64,000 nt of DNA from Geodermatophilus pulveris (GTDB taxonomy: Bacteria; Actinomycetota; Actinomycetes; Mycobacteriales; Geodermatophilaceae): NCBI RefSeq assembly GCF_900188375.1, contig NZ_FZOO01000002.1:1-64000 (forward strand), given 5' to 3'. How positions within the stretch are numbered: position 1 is the first letter of the stretch; each line of letters opens with the position of its first letter. Made by a program: the position numbers and the translations under genes. Under the pieces are notes generated by a model. That model was not told where the DNA came from and ran no database searches. It was given only the letters and a program-made list of their open reading frames with translations. This document shows positions 1 to 8,042 of this stretch, piece after piece.

Positions 1-939
1 GCCACTCGCGATCACCGGCACCGACCCTGGCAGTCCTCACCGGGCCGCCGCCACCGAGGCTTACAGAGCTACCCGCTGGTCCGCGACCTGGCCGCTGAGG
101 GCATCCCGGTGCGGCTGACCTGCGGGGTGCTGGGCCACTCGACTCAGGCCTACTACGCCTGGACTGGCGCTCCCATCAGCCAGCGCGACCTCGAGGACGC
201 CTACCTCACCAACGCCCTCATCGACGCCCACGGCGACGACCCGGAGTTCGGCTACCGGTTTCTCGCCGACGAAGTCGCCGGCGTCGGTCTGGTCGCCGGT
301 GAGCGGCGCATCTGGCGGCTGTGTTCGGAGCAGAAGCTGTGGTCGACCAGGGTGCGCCAGGGTCGGCGCGCGGGCAAGAGCCCTGGTCCGGCGGTGCACG
401 ACGACCACGTGCAGCGGAACTTCACCGCCCAGCACCCTGATCAGACCTGGGTCACCGACATCACCGAGCACTCCACCGCCGAAGGCAAGCTCTACTGCTG
501 CGCGATCAAGGACCTGTTCAGCAACCGCATCGTTGGCTACGCCCTCGACGAGCGGATGACCGCGCAGCTGGCCGTCACCGCCCTGCGCACGGCAGTGGCC
601 CGACGCCAGCCGGCCGGCGTGGTGGTCGTGCACAGCGATCGCGGATCGCAGTTCCGAGCAAGATCCTTCCGCGCCGTTCTGACCGCCGCCGGGCTGCAGG
701 GCTCGATGGGCCGCGTCGCCTCCGCCGGCGACAACGCCGCGATGGAGTCCTGGCACGCGCTGCTGCAGAAGAACGTCCTGGACCGCCGCCGCTGGCGCAC
801 CCGCGACGAGCTGCACGGCGCGATCGTGTTCTGGATCGAGCACACCTACAACCGCCGACGGCGCCAGCGCGCCCTCGGCGAGCTCACCCCGGTCGAGTAC
901 GAACTCGCCTTCACCAGTCAGGCCGCCGTCGCGGCGTGA
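1..939 (+). CDS. IS3-family transposase OrfB (left end outside window)
   Basis: Integrase-core (rve) transposase that would catalyse IS3 cut-and-circularise transposition. The DDE triad is visible: D in WVTDITEHS, D in HSDRGSQF and E in NAAMESWHALLQ, and the C-terminus NRRRRQRALGELTPVEYE is typical. The first GTG is at 109, but the frame is open back to base 1. The residues before that GTG (YPLVRDLAAEGIPVRL) match the conserved OrfB N-terminus, so translation probably starts upstream or comes from an OrfA-OrfB frameshift product. OrfA is not visible in this window. The element's right end should lie between the stop and about 990, where it interrupts an integrase gene. Family call is firm, start uncertain. 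Confidence 0.88.
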   Translation, partial: ATRDHRHRPWQSSPGRRHRGLQSYPLVRDLAAEGIPVRLTCGVLGHSTQAYYAWTGAPISQRDLEDAYLTNALIDAHGDDPEFGYRFLADEVAGVGLVAGERRIWRLCSEQKLWSTRVRQGRRAGKSPGPAVHDDHVQRNFTAQHPDQTWVTDITEHSTAEGKLYCCAIKDLFSNRIVGYALDERMTAQLAVTALRTAVARRQPAGVVVVHSDRGSQFRARSFRAVLTAAGLQGSMGRVASAGDNAAMESWHALLQKNVLDRRRWRTRDELHGAIVFWIEHTYNRRRRQRALGELTPVEYELAFTSQAAVAA

Positions 940-1182
940 TCAGTCCCAACCGCCGTCAACCGAACCTGCAGCAGTCCCCTCCGCCGGATCGCCGGCCGCC
1001 TTGTCACGCGCCTCTTGGGAGGTGTCGCCGTAGACGGTGTGACGGGTGGCCACTCCGAGGTCGTCGGTGACCCGGACGTTGATCTGCCAGCGCCCGTCCG
1101 GTCGGCGTCGCGGCGTGGATCCCTCCCTGTTGCCGCGACGCTTCGCCGAGGACCCGCTCGGCGGCGTCCGTGGACTCACCAC
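940..1182 (-). pseudogene. Truncated tyrosine integrase, N-terminal fragment
   Basis: The GTG-started reading frame has an integrase N-terminal pattern: AKRRGNREGS, then a DGRW strand and HTVYGDTSQEARDKA. This matches the SAM-like/AP2-type N-terminus of actinobacterial phage and ICE integrases (compare the GNGEGSIF...NGRW start of the integrase at 34678). Homology stops after about 63 residues, near 990, where IS3 sequence begins, and the last residues are junk. The catalytic domain (R...HxxR...Y) is absent, so it cannot be functional. A putative excisionase lies 72 bp upstream, the usual xis-int order, so this is the relic of an integrative element. Confidence 0.6.
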
Positions 1183-1254
1183 TGACCCCTCTCGCCGTCA
1201 CCAGGCGACGAGTGTCTGCGGTCGGGCCGACGTGGGCCGTCGTGGATCCACAGG

Positions 1255-1563
1255 TCAGGGCCGGTCCGGCCGACTGTGGACAACGTCGAAGAGCCTGTCC
1301 TGATCCGTGCTGGTTCTTCTGCGTCGAGAGCGCGTCCGGGCCGGCTGAGGCGGTGGGGCAGCCTGCAGGTGCTGCACGTAGCGCTCGAGCTCGGCGCGGG
1401 AGAGGCGGCAGCTCCGGCCGATGTGCACCGCGTGCAGCTCGCCGGCCTTCATCAGCGCGTAGACCGTCGTGCGCCCGAGGCGGAGCACCGCGGCGGCCTC
1501 CTCCGGTGTGAGCAGCAGCGGGTCGCCGGAGACCGGCTCCTGAGGTCGCTGCGCGTTGCTCAT
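1255..1563 (-). CDS. Excisionase-like helix-turn-helix protein
   Basis: About 102 residues starting at the ATG of MSNAQRPQEP. The core LLLTPEEAAAVLRLGRTTVYALMKAGELHAVHIGRSCRLSRAELERYVQHL (residues about 15-65) is a MerR-like winged HTH of the excisionase/SinI family: a helix-turn-helix followed by the wing motif IGRSCRLSR. In integrative elements this protein bends attachment-site DNA and favours excision. It sits directly upstream of the truncated integrase on the same strand, which fits that role, but the partner is broken, so the gene is probably orphaned. The basic tail (RTRSRRRRTS) is consistent with DNA binding. Confidence 0.68.
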   Translation of the reverse strand: MSNAQRPQEPVSGDPLLLTPEEAAAVLRLGRTTVYALMKAGELHAVHIGRSCRLSRAELERYVQHLQAAPPPQPARTRSRRRRTSTDQDRLFDVVHSRPDRP

Positions 1564-1651
1564 CTCGCCCTCCTCGTCGTGTGGCCCCGTGGGCCGGCGT
1601 CCGGCGCCGCACGCCCACCTGGAGAAGGCGCCATTTCCGGCCGGTTGGTGA

Positions 1652-2681
1652 CAGTGAGCCATTCCCAGTAACGGCTCGGCCGGCCCGCTGATCATGTGGT
1701 GCGGTCGTGCTGATGGTGCAGCAGGACGAGAGCGGCGGCGGTGATGGCGCCGATGCGCCAGGGGCAGAGACTGACCCGGCGCAGTGCCTTGAAGGTGGTC
1801 TTGAGCAGCGAGTTGCCGCGTTCGGCCGGAGCTCGGGTGGCCGCGTGCAGCAGGTTGACGGTGCCTCGTCGTCGGTCAACGGCGCGTCGGAGGTCTTCTT
1901 GATCGGCGTGGTCAGCGCCGCGCGCTCGCCCTCGTAGCCGAGATCGGCCAGTACGGCGTGCTCGGCGTCGGTCCACTCGGTCAGCAGCGGCAGCGCCTCG
2001 GAATGGGTGCGCAGGGCGGTGGTGTCGTGCTCGCGCCCCGGCCGGACGTCCGAGGTCCAGATCGGCCAGCCGTCGGGCGTGGCAATGACCTGGACGTTGC
2101 CGCCGTGGGCGACGTGCTTGCCCGACCACCACAGGTCGACCTGGCGGCCGGACCGGTCGGTCCGGGCGGTCGGACCCGGCGCCGAGCAGCGGTCGGTGCG
2201 GATCAGCGTGCCGTCCACGGTGACATGCGAGTGGCCGGCGGCGCGGGCCGCCAGCAGCGCGCCGCGTAGTCCGGGCGCGCGGTCGGCGAGGACGTCGATG
2301 CCTTCATGCAGATAGCGGTAGGCGGTCGAGGCGCCGATGTCGTTGTCGGCGGCCAACTGGGCCAGCCGGGCGCCGTCGATGAACCAGCGCAGGACCAACA
2401 CCGCCTGCCGGTAGCAGCCCAGCGCTCGACGCTTGGGCCGCGTGCGGCGTCGGCGCCGCTCGGCGGCCAACAGGCCCGACACGAACTGCACGGTCTCCTC
2501 GGCGACCGGGAGCACGGCGGTGTAGGTGACAGGATCGGACACAGCAGGACCTCGGGTGGGGCAGACGATCCGTGAGAAGACGTCCCTCCTACCGAGGTCC
2601 TGCGCTTCCTTTCGTCACCTCGCGCTCGTCGGCGTGTCCGGTCCGACCTGCCAGCCGCCCGCTACTGGGAAAGGCTCACTG
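1652..2681 (-). mobile_element. IS5-like insertion sequence, about 1.03 kb
   Basis: The ends are defined by imperfect inverted repeats of about 23 bp with two mismatches. The left repeat, at 1652-1674, begins cagtgagcc. The right repeat at 2659-2681 is its reverse complement, ending ggctcactg. Between them lies one leftward transposase gene with a frameshift. No convincing target-site duplication is visible. The right end falls inside an IS3 orfA reading frame, so this element inserted into an older IS3 copy, but the expected remainder of that orfA is not found on the left side. The insertion was therefore followed by a deletion or rearrangement. Confidence 0.72.
1692..2542 (-). pseudogene. 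IS5-family transposase, frameshifted
   Basis: DDE transposase with an N-terminal HTH (LAQLAADNDIGASTAYRYLHE) and a catalytic domain (VTVDGTLIRTDR; ADLGYEGERAALTTPIKK). The reading frame starting at 2542 reads correctly to PLTDDEA and then turns to nonsense. The true C-terminus (TVNLLHAATRAPAERGNSLL, then ALRRVSLCPWRIGAITAAAL) continues in another frame and ends at 1692. Loss of one base near 1865 (expected GAGCGCACC, seen GAGGCACC) explains this. Length after repair is about 283 residues, normal for the family. The change could be a true mutation, a programmed frameshift or a base-calling error. Confidence 0.72.
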
Positions 2682-2854
2682 AGCGCGGCCGGCCCTTCGG
2701 CCCGCTGACGGCGCTCGGCCGCGACCCAGTTCCGCAGCGTCTCGTGGTTGACCCCCAGCTCGCCGGCCACGTCACGGACGCTGCGCCGGCTGTCCAGGAC
2801 CAGCTGCGCGGCTCGCTGCCGAAACTCCTCGGGGTACTTGCTCCGTCGGCCCAA
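2682..2854 (-). pseudogene. IS3-family OrfA, interrupted by the IS5-like element
   Basis: Starts MGRRSKYPEEFRQRAAQLVL, followed by the HTH SVRDVAGELGVNHETLRNWV, the hallmark of IS3 OrfA (HTH_Tnp_1). After about 57 residues the frame runs straight into the terminal repeat of the IS5-like element at 2681. The leucine-zipper half of OrfA is therefore missing. The start is supported by the family's usual N-terminus. It is opposite in orientation to the orfB at the left edge, so the two do not belong to one intact element. Confidence 0.7.
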
Positions 2855-2894
2855 CGGGCCCTCCCTCCTCGGCTTGCGCCAAGTCTGGAGGTGT

Positions 2895-2990
2895 TCAGCC
2901 GACGGGGGTCACTTCAGCGAGAGTGAGTGTCTTGTACTCGACCAGGGTCAGTCGGCCGAGTTGGCGTTGCCGGCGGTGGCGGGGATGAGT
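2895..2990 (-). pseudogene. IS3 OrfB C-terminal scrap
   Basis: On the minus strand the residues RQRQLGRLTLVEYKTLTLAEV resemble the extreme C-terminus of IS3 OrfB (compare RQRALGELTPVEYELAF at the end of the left-edge transposase). Nothing else of the gene is preserved; upstream sequence is not recognisable as transposase. It lies just outside the orfA fragment. I read it as the tail of a second, older IS3 copy. The match is short, so the call is tentative. Confidence 0.4.
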
Positions 2991-3036
2991 GCGGCACCGG
3001 TCGCTGCGGGTGACCGGACACGGGGAACGAGCGGTC

Positions 3037-3651
3037 TCACGTCCGGCTGGTATCACCGGTCGGTGGCCGCCGGCTCTGCCCGCGTACCCCACCGGACCGG
3101 GGTGAGCGGCTCTCGAAGGCGTGTACCCGGCGGGCGACGGCGAGGGCGGTCACAGCGGCCACGACCCCGATGTAGAGCCCGTACGGCAGCAGCGCACCGC
3201 CCGAGCAGAGTGGCCAGGCCAGCGGCAGGCCGGGTCCCGTGGCGACGTCCCGCACGAAGTGCAGCAGGACGCCGACGGCGACGCCGGTCGCCGCGGTGCG
3301 CAGCCGCCGGGAGAGGGCGGCGACGACAAGCAGCACCAGCACCGTGATCAGCGAGTGGGTGACCGGGCGCCCACCCGGCGAGCTGGCCAGCGCGCCCCAC
3401 AGGTACAGCGGCAGGTGGTCGACGTCGATCGCGACCGCGCCGAGCAGGACCCAGCGCAGGTCCAGCCGGCGTCGCGCCCAAGGGGACGCGGCGAGGAAGA
3501 GCCAGGCCGTGAGCAGGTGAGCGGGCTCGTCGAGCAGACCGACCACCGGCAGCGGCCAGGGCCGGATCGCCGCGGCCGAGTCCAGGAGGCCGATTGCCAG
3601 CAGCGCCAGGGTCGGCGTTACGGCCCGCTTGGTCCAGCGGGCACGCGGCAT
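3037..3651 (-). CDS. YdjM/DUF457-like membrane metal-dependent hydrolase
   Basis: A polytopic membrane protein of 204 residues from the ATG of MPRARWTKRAV. It carries the scattered acidic/His motifs of the DUF457 (YdjM) family: DEPAHLL near residue 40, AIDVDHLPLY near 75, THSL and LLHFVRDVATG. Hydrophobic segments alternate with them. The family is annotated as inner-membrane metal-dependent hydrolase; the substrate is unknown and I infer none. It is divergent from the glycan operon beginning at 3819 (167 bp gap), so it may share control of that operon's promoter region or simply mark the locus edge. A longer frame to 3999 exists but reads as low-complexity Arg/Pro/Ala sequence. Confidence 0.72.
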   Translation of the reverse strand: MPRARWTKRAVTPTLALLAIGLLDSAAAIRPWPLPVVGLLDEPAHLLTAWLFLAASPWARRRLDLRWVLLGAVAIDVDHLPLYLWGALASSPGGRPVTHSLITVLVLLVVAALSRRLRTAATGVAVGVLLHFVRDVATGPGLPLAWPLCSGGALLPYGLYIGVVAAVTALAVARRVHAFESRSPRSGGVRGQSRRPPTGDTSRT

Positions 3652-3818
3652 GGTCACGCCGTCGATCCTGCCTGGGTGCCGCGAACCGCCGGACGCCGGC
3701 CGTCGCGCGATGGCCTCGGGACATCGGCGTGGTAACCGGCGACCCCGTGCGTCACCTCTCCCGATGGGTGCGCGCCGTCCCCGGCTCGCGACTCCGCCCC
3801 TGTTCACCGACCGAGAGG

Positions 3819-4853
3819 ATGCAGGTGGTCCACGGCGCAACCTCCCCGCCGTTCGTTTCGTCGAGGCGTGGCGTGTCCGGCGGCCCGGGCATCGAGCTGG
3901 CGGAGACCCGCGACCCGGAGCGCTGGGCGGTCGCCGCGCACGCATCCGGTTCGACGGTGACGCCGTTCCACTCGTACGGCTGGCTCGACCTGGCGGCACG
4001 CATGACCCGGACGAGGTTCACGGCGTTGATCGCGTGCGTCGACGGGGTTGACGTCGGGGTGGTGCCCTGGCTCTCCCGCACACGGGGCCCGGTCACGACG
4101 GTGAACTGGCTGCCTTTCCCCTACGTGGGCCCGCTGATCCCATTGGAGCACCTGTCCGGAGTGCTCCGGGCGCTGCGCAGGCTGGCCAGGCGTCGCCGAG
4201 CGGTGGTCTCGCAGTTCGGCTTCTCGCCGCTCGCAGCGGTGGGCCGCGATGACCTCGAGGGGCACGGCTTCGCCGTCACGCAGGACGGCACCTACGTCGT
4301 GGACACCTCCCAGGACGTCTCCCGGCTGTGGGCCGGGCTCGAGGGACGTGCCCGCACCAAGGTGCGCAGGGCCGAACGCGCCGGTGTGGTCCTGGCCGCA
4401 GCGGACGATCCGGAGGAGGTCCTGGCGCGCGTCGTCCGGGAGGCCTTCTCCGCCCGGGGGATGTCTCCCGGCTACACGGGTGACTTCCCGCCCCGGGCCT
4501 CTGACCTGGCGCGGTGCGGACTGAGGGTGCGCTGGGCCGTCGCGCGCCGGGGCGACGACGACGTCGGCGCGCTGGTGACACTCGGTCTGGGCACAGCGGG
4601 TCAGGTCTGGCAGGGAGGCGTCCTCCCGCAGCACCGCTCCACCCATGCGAACACGCTGCTCCACTGGGACAGCATCCGGTGGGCCAGCGAGAACGGACTG
4701 CACACGCTGGACCTCGTCGGACTGCCGGACGAGGGCATCGAGCGGTTCAAGAGCCAGTTCGGCGGCGTGCGGCGGACCTACCCGGTGCTGCAGCGCAGCG
4801 TTCCCGGTTGGTTCCGCCTGCAGCGCTTGGCGGTACGTGGGGGAAAGGGATGA
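3819..4853 (+). CDS. FemAB-like GNAT acyltransferase
   Basis: 344 residues from an ATG at 3819 (purines directly upstream; GTG 3873 with a better-spaced GAGG is an alternative). The C-terminal half has the BioF2/FemAB GNAT pattern: LWAGLEGRARTKVRRAERAGVVL, then GLGTAGQVWQGGVLPQHRSTHANTLLHWDSIRWA and LDLVGLPDEGIERFKSQFGG. The motif 'GI..FK..FGG' near the end is characteristic. Members transfer amino-acyl or acyl groups to cell-envelope or exopolysaccharide precursors. It is the first gene of a rightward operon and overlaps the methyltransferase start by four bases (ATGA). A second paralogue lies at 5644. Substrate unknown. Confidence 0.8.
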   Translation: MQVVHGATSPPFVSSRRGVSGGPGIELAETRDPERWAVAAHASGSTVTPFHSYGWLDLAARMTRTRFTALIACVDGVDVGVVPWLSRTRGPVTTVNWLPFPYVGPLIPLEHLSGVLRALRRLARRRRAVVSQFGFSPLAAVGRDDLEGHGFAVTQDGTYVVDTSQDVSRLWAGLEGRARTKVRRAERAGVVLAAADDPEEVLARVVREAFSARGMSPGYTGDFPPRASDLARCGLRVRWAVARRGDDDVGALVTLGLGTAGQVWQGGVLPQHRSTHANTLLHWDSIRWASENGLHTLDLVGLPDEGIERFKSQFGGVRRTYPVLQRSVPGWFRLQRLAVRGGKG

Positions 4854-5644
4854 CCACCCTCGGGGGATCGGTGCCGTTCCTGCGCACGGCCCTGGACAAG
4901 GCCCACCGCTTCCGGACGGACGTGTCCGAGGTCGCTGCTCGGCGTGGTCTGGCGGCTGCGCTCGGGACCGCGGCCACCCTCTCCGTGGGCAGCGCACGAC
5001 GAGCCGGCGCCTACCTCCTCGAGACGGCGGTCGACCTCAAGCTGGGAACCACCACGCGCGGCATGGTCAAGAACGAGCGCGTGCTCACGGCCTCGGCCGG
5101 TGCGGACGGTCACGTCTACCAGCCGGTGCCGGTGCGCAAGTTCCGCAGGATCCTCGCGGCCACCACCCTGCGGCCGGGTGACACCACGTTCCTCGACCTG
5201 GGTGCGGGGCGCGGACGTGCCCTGCTGCTGGCCGCCGACGCGGGCTTCCGGCGTGTCGTCGGCATCGAACTGGACCCCGGTCTGGCTGCGGACGCTCGGC
5301 GCAACCTCGCCCGTCACGCCCAGCGGCGTTCGGCGGGAGCCGGGTCGGTCCCGACGTCCTCGGTGCTGTGCCACGACGCCGTCGACGTGGTCCTGCCTTC
5401 CGGGCCGGTCCTGGTCTTCCTCTACAACTCCTTCGGACCCTGGACGCTGCGCCGGGTCCTCGAACGGATCGAGGAGTCGGTCCGGCACGACCCGCGGCTG
5501 GTGCAGCTCGCCTATCACAACCCGGTGCACGCCGAGGTCGTCGAGGCGCGTCCGGCCTTCGTGCGCACGGCGGGCGGCCGGGACTGGGCCCTGTTCACCG
5601 TCGCGCGGCGCGCTCTCCTGCTCGAGCCGGCCGGACGCGGCTGA
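4850..5644 (+). CDS. Class I SAM-dependent methyltransferase
   Basis: 264 residues, ATG overlapping the previous stop. SAM-binding motif I is TFLDLGAGRGRALLLAADAG (residues about 118-137), followed by the acidic end of strand beta-2 in RVVGIELDPGLAADARRNL. Motif IV is probably GPVLVFLYNSFGPWTLRRVL. It is expected to methylate a small molecule or sugar in the glycan pathway. The N-terminal ~100 residues (KLGTTTRGMVKNERVL...GHVYQPVPVRKFRRIL) resemble a lead-in seen in bacterial methyltransferases beside glycan genes. It lies between two FemAB-like acyltransferases with overlapping stop/start codons on both sides, so the three are co-translated. Confidence 0.82.
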   Translation: MTTLGGSVPFLRTALDKAHRFRTDVSEVAARRGLAAALGTAATLSVGSARRAGAYLLETAVDLKLGTTTRGMVKNERVLTASAGADGHVYQPVPVRKFRRILAATTLRPGDTTFLDLGAGRGRALLLAADAGFRRVVGIELDPGLAADARRNLARHAQRRSAGAGSVPTSSVLCHDAVDVVLPSGPVLVFLYNSFGPWTLRRVLERIEESVRHDPRLVQLAYHNPVHAEVVEARPAFVRTAGGRDWALFTVARRALLLEPAGRG

Positions 5645-6882
5645 TGCTCGACCAGGGAGGGCTCGTCGAGCCGGTGCAGTGCCAGCAGCCCGGTGACCGC
5701 GCAGCGGAGATCGGGGGGCCGTCCGCTGGTCTCGTCGTCGAAGCCGTCTCCCGCCGGGACGTCGTCGGCGTGCTGCCCGAGTGGCGGGACCTGCACCGCC
5801 GGGTGGGCACCTGGTCGCCGTTCAGCGACCCGGACGCCCAGCTCGCCTGGTGCGAGCTGTTCGTGCCGAGCGGGCACGAGTGCATCCTCACCGTGAGACG
5901 CACGACGACCCGTGAGCTGGTGGCCGTCCTCCCGCTGTTCCAGGCGCGGCTGGGCGCGGGTCGCCTGGGCGTCCGAGCGCTGCAGCCCTTCGGGACGCTG
6001 CACGAGCCGTTGCTGCACGAGCTGCCCGAGCTGCTGGTGGACCCCGCCTGCGCCCGCCGCGTCCTCGCGGCGACGGTCGCCTGGCTGGCCGCTCGCCGGG
6101 ACTGGGACTGGGTGGAACTCCCCCTGGGACAGGACCAGGCGTGGTTCGAGGCGCGCTGGGCAACCGACGCGGGCCTGGCCCCAGCCGTCGTGGTGCACAA
6201 GGAGGTGGTGCCCACCGTCGTGCTCGAACTGCCCTCGTCGGGTGAGTCGCCTGTCCTCAAGCGGAACCTCCGCGAGAGCCTGCGGCGCAGCCGCAACCGG
6301 GTCAAGCGGCTCTCCGGGGACTGGACGGTCGACTGCGTCGGCCCGGACGACGCGCGCTGGGACCACGCCGTCGACGACCTCCGCAGCCTGCACCGTGCCC
6401 GCGCGGGGATGGACGGCGTGGTGGCCCACGACGACGTCTTCGCTGGCACGTCCCAGGTGGCGCTGGTGCACGCCGTGGCCCGGAGCAGTGCCCGTGCCCG
6501 GCCTCGGGTCTTCCGTCTCCTGCGGGACAGGACGGCGGTGGCAGCCCTGCTCACCTTCGACTGCGGCGACCGCACGTGGTTGTCCGTCTCGGGTGTGGCC
6601 GCGGAGCACTGGGGGCTCGGTGCGGTGACCCTCCTGCAGTGGGAGGCCGTCCAAGAGGCCGCCCGGGCCGGACGACGGACGGTCTGCTTCCCGACCGGCG
6701 TGGACACCGCCAAGCTGCGCTGGGGCGGGGACGTGCGGGTCAGTCACGTGTTCGTGCTGGTCAACCCGAGGCGCCGGTCGAGGACGTGGTTCCACGCCTA
6801 CTGGCTGGTGCGCAGTCTCCGCTACGTGAGGAGGCTGGAGGGCCGGTCCACGGTCCGGCATTCCCGGAGCGGCAGCGCATGA
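5644..6882 (+). CDS. FemAB-like GNAT acyltransferase, second copy
   Basis: 412 residues; ATG at 5644 overlaps the methyltransferase stop. It has the BioF2-type GNAT arrangement: an N-terminal domain (PEWRDLHRRVGTWSPFSDPDAQLAWCELF), the central LKRNLRESLRRSRNRVKRL (basic helix, typical K/R-rich segment) and the C-terminal FLSVSG-like core WLSVSGVAAEHWGLGAVTLLQWEAVQEA with FPTGVDTAKLRWGG. This matches the 'FK..FGG' position of the paralogue at 3819. Likely a cytoplasmic transferase that decorates a lipid-linked sugar or sugar nucleotide with an acyl/amino-acyl group. Stop overlaps the next GT start (ATGA). Confidence 0.8.
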   Translation: MLDQGGLVEPVQCQQPGDRAAEIGGPSAGLVVEAVSRRDVVGVLPEWRDLHRRVGTWSPFSDPDAQLAWCELFVPSGHECILTVRRTTTRELVAVLPLFQARLGAGRLGVRALQPFGTLHEPLLHELPELLVDPACARRVLAATVAWLAARRDWDWVELPLGQDQAWFEARWATDAGLAPAVVVHKEVVPTVVLELPSSGESPVLKRNLRESLRRSRNRVKRLSGDWTVDCVGPDDARWDHAVDDLRSLHRARAGMDGVVAHDDVFAGTSQVALVHAVARSSARARPRVFRLLRDRTAVAALLTFDCGDRTWLSVSGVAAEHWGLGAVTLLQWEAVQEAARAGRRTVCFPTGVDTAKLRWGGDVRVSHVFVLVNPRRRSRTWFHAYWLVRSLRYVRRLEGRSTVRHSRSGSA

Positions 6883-8042
6883 GGACGCGGATCTGCGTCG
6901 TGGGTCCCGGGTTCCACTTCCTCGGTGGGGTCTCGGTGTACACGTGCACGCTGGTCCGGGCCCTGCGCGAGGACTACGTCACCTCAGCGCTGCTCATCCG
7001 CCGGCTGCTGCCCCGCCGGCTCTACCCGGGCGCCGCCCGGGTCGGGGACCGGTTGACCAGCCTGGACTACGAGGGAGTTCCGCACTTCGAGGGGGTCGAC
7101 TGGTGGTGGGGCCGCAGCCTCGTGCAGGCCCTGGGCTTCCTCCGCCGACAGCGCCCCGAGGTGCTCGTCCTGCAGTGGTGGACCGCCGCGGTGGGACACA
7201 CCTACCTGCTGCTGGCCCTGCTGGCCCGGCTCCGCCGGGTGCCCGTGCTGCTCGAGGTGCACGAGGTGCAGGACCCGGGCGAGGCCGGGAAGGCCGGGCT
7301 GCTCAGCCGCTACGGACGGCTGGTCCTCCGTGCCCTGCTCCGCCTGACCTCCGGCGTGCTGCTGCACCACGAGGCGGACCGGGAGGCCCTCGAGACCGCC
7401 GGCTTCAGACTCGCCGGCACGCGCACGGCCGTGGCGCCGCACGGACCCTACGACCACCTGGCAGCCGTTGCCGCGACAGCGCCTCCCGAGTTCGCCGAGG
7501 ACCCCCTGACCGTCCAGGTCGCCGAGGGCGAGTGCCGCGACGTCCTCTCCTTCGGCCTGATCCGTCCCTACAAGGGGCTGGAGGACCTGGTCGAGGCGTT
7601 CAGCGGGCTGCCGCGACCGGTGGCCGAGCGCCTGGTGCTCACCGTCGTCGGCGAGACGTGGGAGGGGTGGGACGAGCCGCTGCGGCTGCTGGCGGACTCT
7701 CCACACCGCGACCGGGTGCGTGTGGTCAACCGCTACGTCAGCGACGCGGAGGCCGCGTTCGTCTTCGCCGAGGCCGACGTCCTGGTGCTGCCCTACCGGA
7801 GGGCGTCCTCGAGCGGCCCCCTGCACATCGCCCTCGCCCAGGGCCTCGAGGTCGTGGTGTACGACCTGCCCGCCCTGCGGGCGGTCACCTCCGGGTACGA
7901 CGGTGTCCGGGTCGTCCCGGGCGGCGACGTGGCGGCGCTGCGCGCCGCTCTGGAACGGGTGGCCGGGCAGCCACGCCGGCGGTTCGAGCCGGCGGGGGAC
8001 TGGCGACGCACGGTCGAGGCCTACCGGGAGCTGCTCGCATGA
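6879..8042 (+). CDS. GT4-type glycosyltransferase
   Basis: 387 residues starting MRTRICVVGPGFHFLGGVSVYT, the N-terminal Rossmann strand with the glycine-rich loop of family 4 glycosyltransferases. The C-terminal GT-B nucleotide-sugar domain contains SFGLIRPYKGLEDLVEAF and ADVLVLPYRRASSSGPLHIALAQG, the position of the usual E-x7-E motif. The canonical first Glu is replaced here by the SSSGP loop, as in several GT4 relatives. Retaining transfer from a nucleotide sugar onto a growing lipid-linked glycan is expected. It overlaps both neighbours by four bases in the rightward operon. Confidence 0.85.
   Translation: MRTRICVVGPGFHFLGGVSVYTCTLVRALREDYVTSALLIRRLLPRRLYPGAARVGDRLTSLDYEGVPHFEGVDWWWGRSLVQALGFLRRQRPEVLVLQWWTAAVGHTYLLLALLARLRRVPVLLEVHEVQDPGEAGKAGLLSRYGRLVLRALLRLTSGVLLHHEADREALETAGFRLAGTRTAVAPHGPYDHLAAVAATAPPEFAEDPLTVQVAEGECRDVLSFGLIRPYKGLEDLVEAFSGLPRPVAERLVLTVVGETWEGWDEPLRLLADSPHRDRVRVVNRYVSDAEAAFVFAEADVLVLPYRRASSSGPLHIALAQGLEVVVYDLPALRAVTSGYDGVRVVPGGDVAALRAALERVAGQPRRRFEPAGDWRRTVEAYRELLA

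Noticed and set aside
1004-1690. C-terminal extension of the IS5 transposase beyond its frameshift
   Set aside because: Low-complexity off-frame sequence that crosses the element's left inverted repeat.
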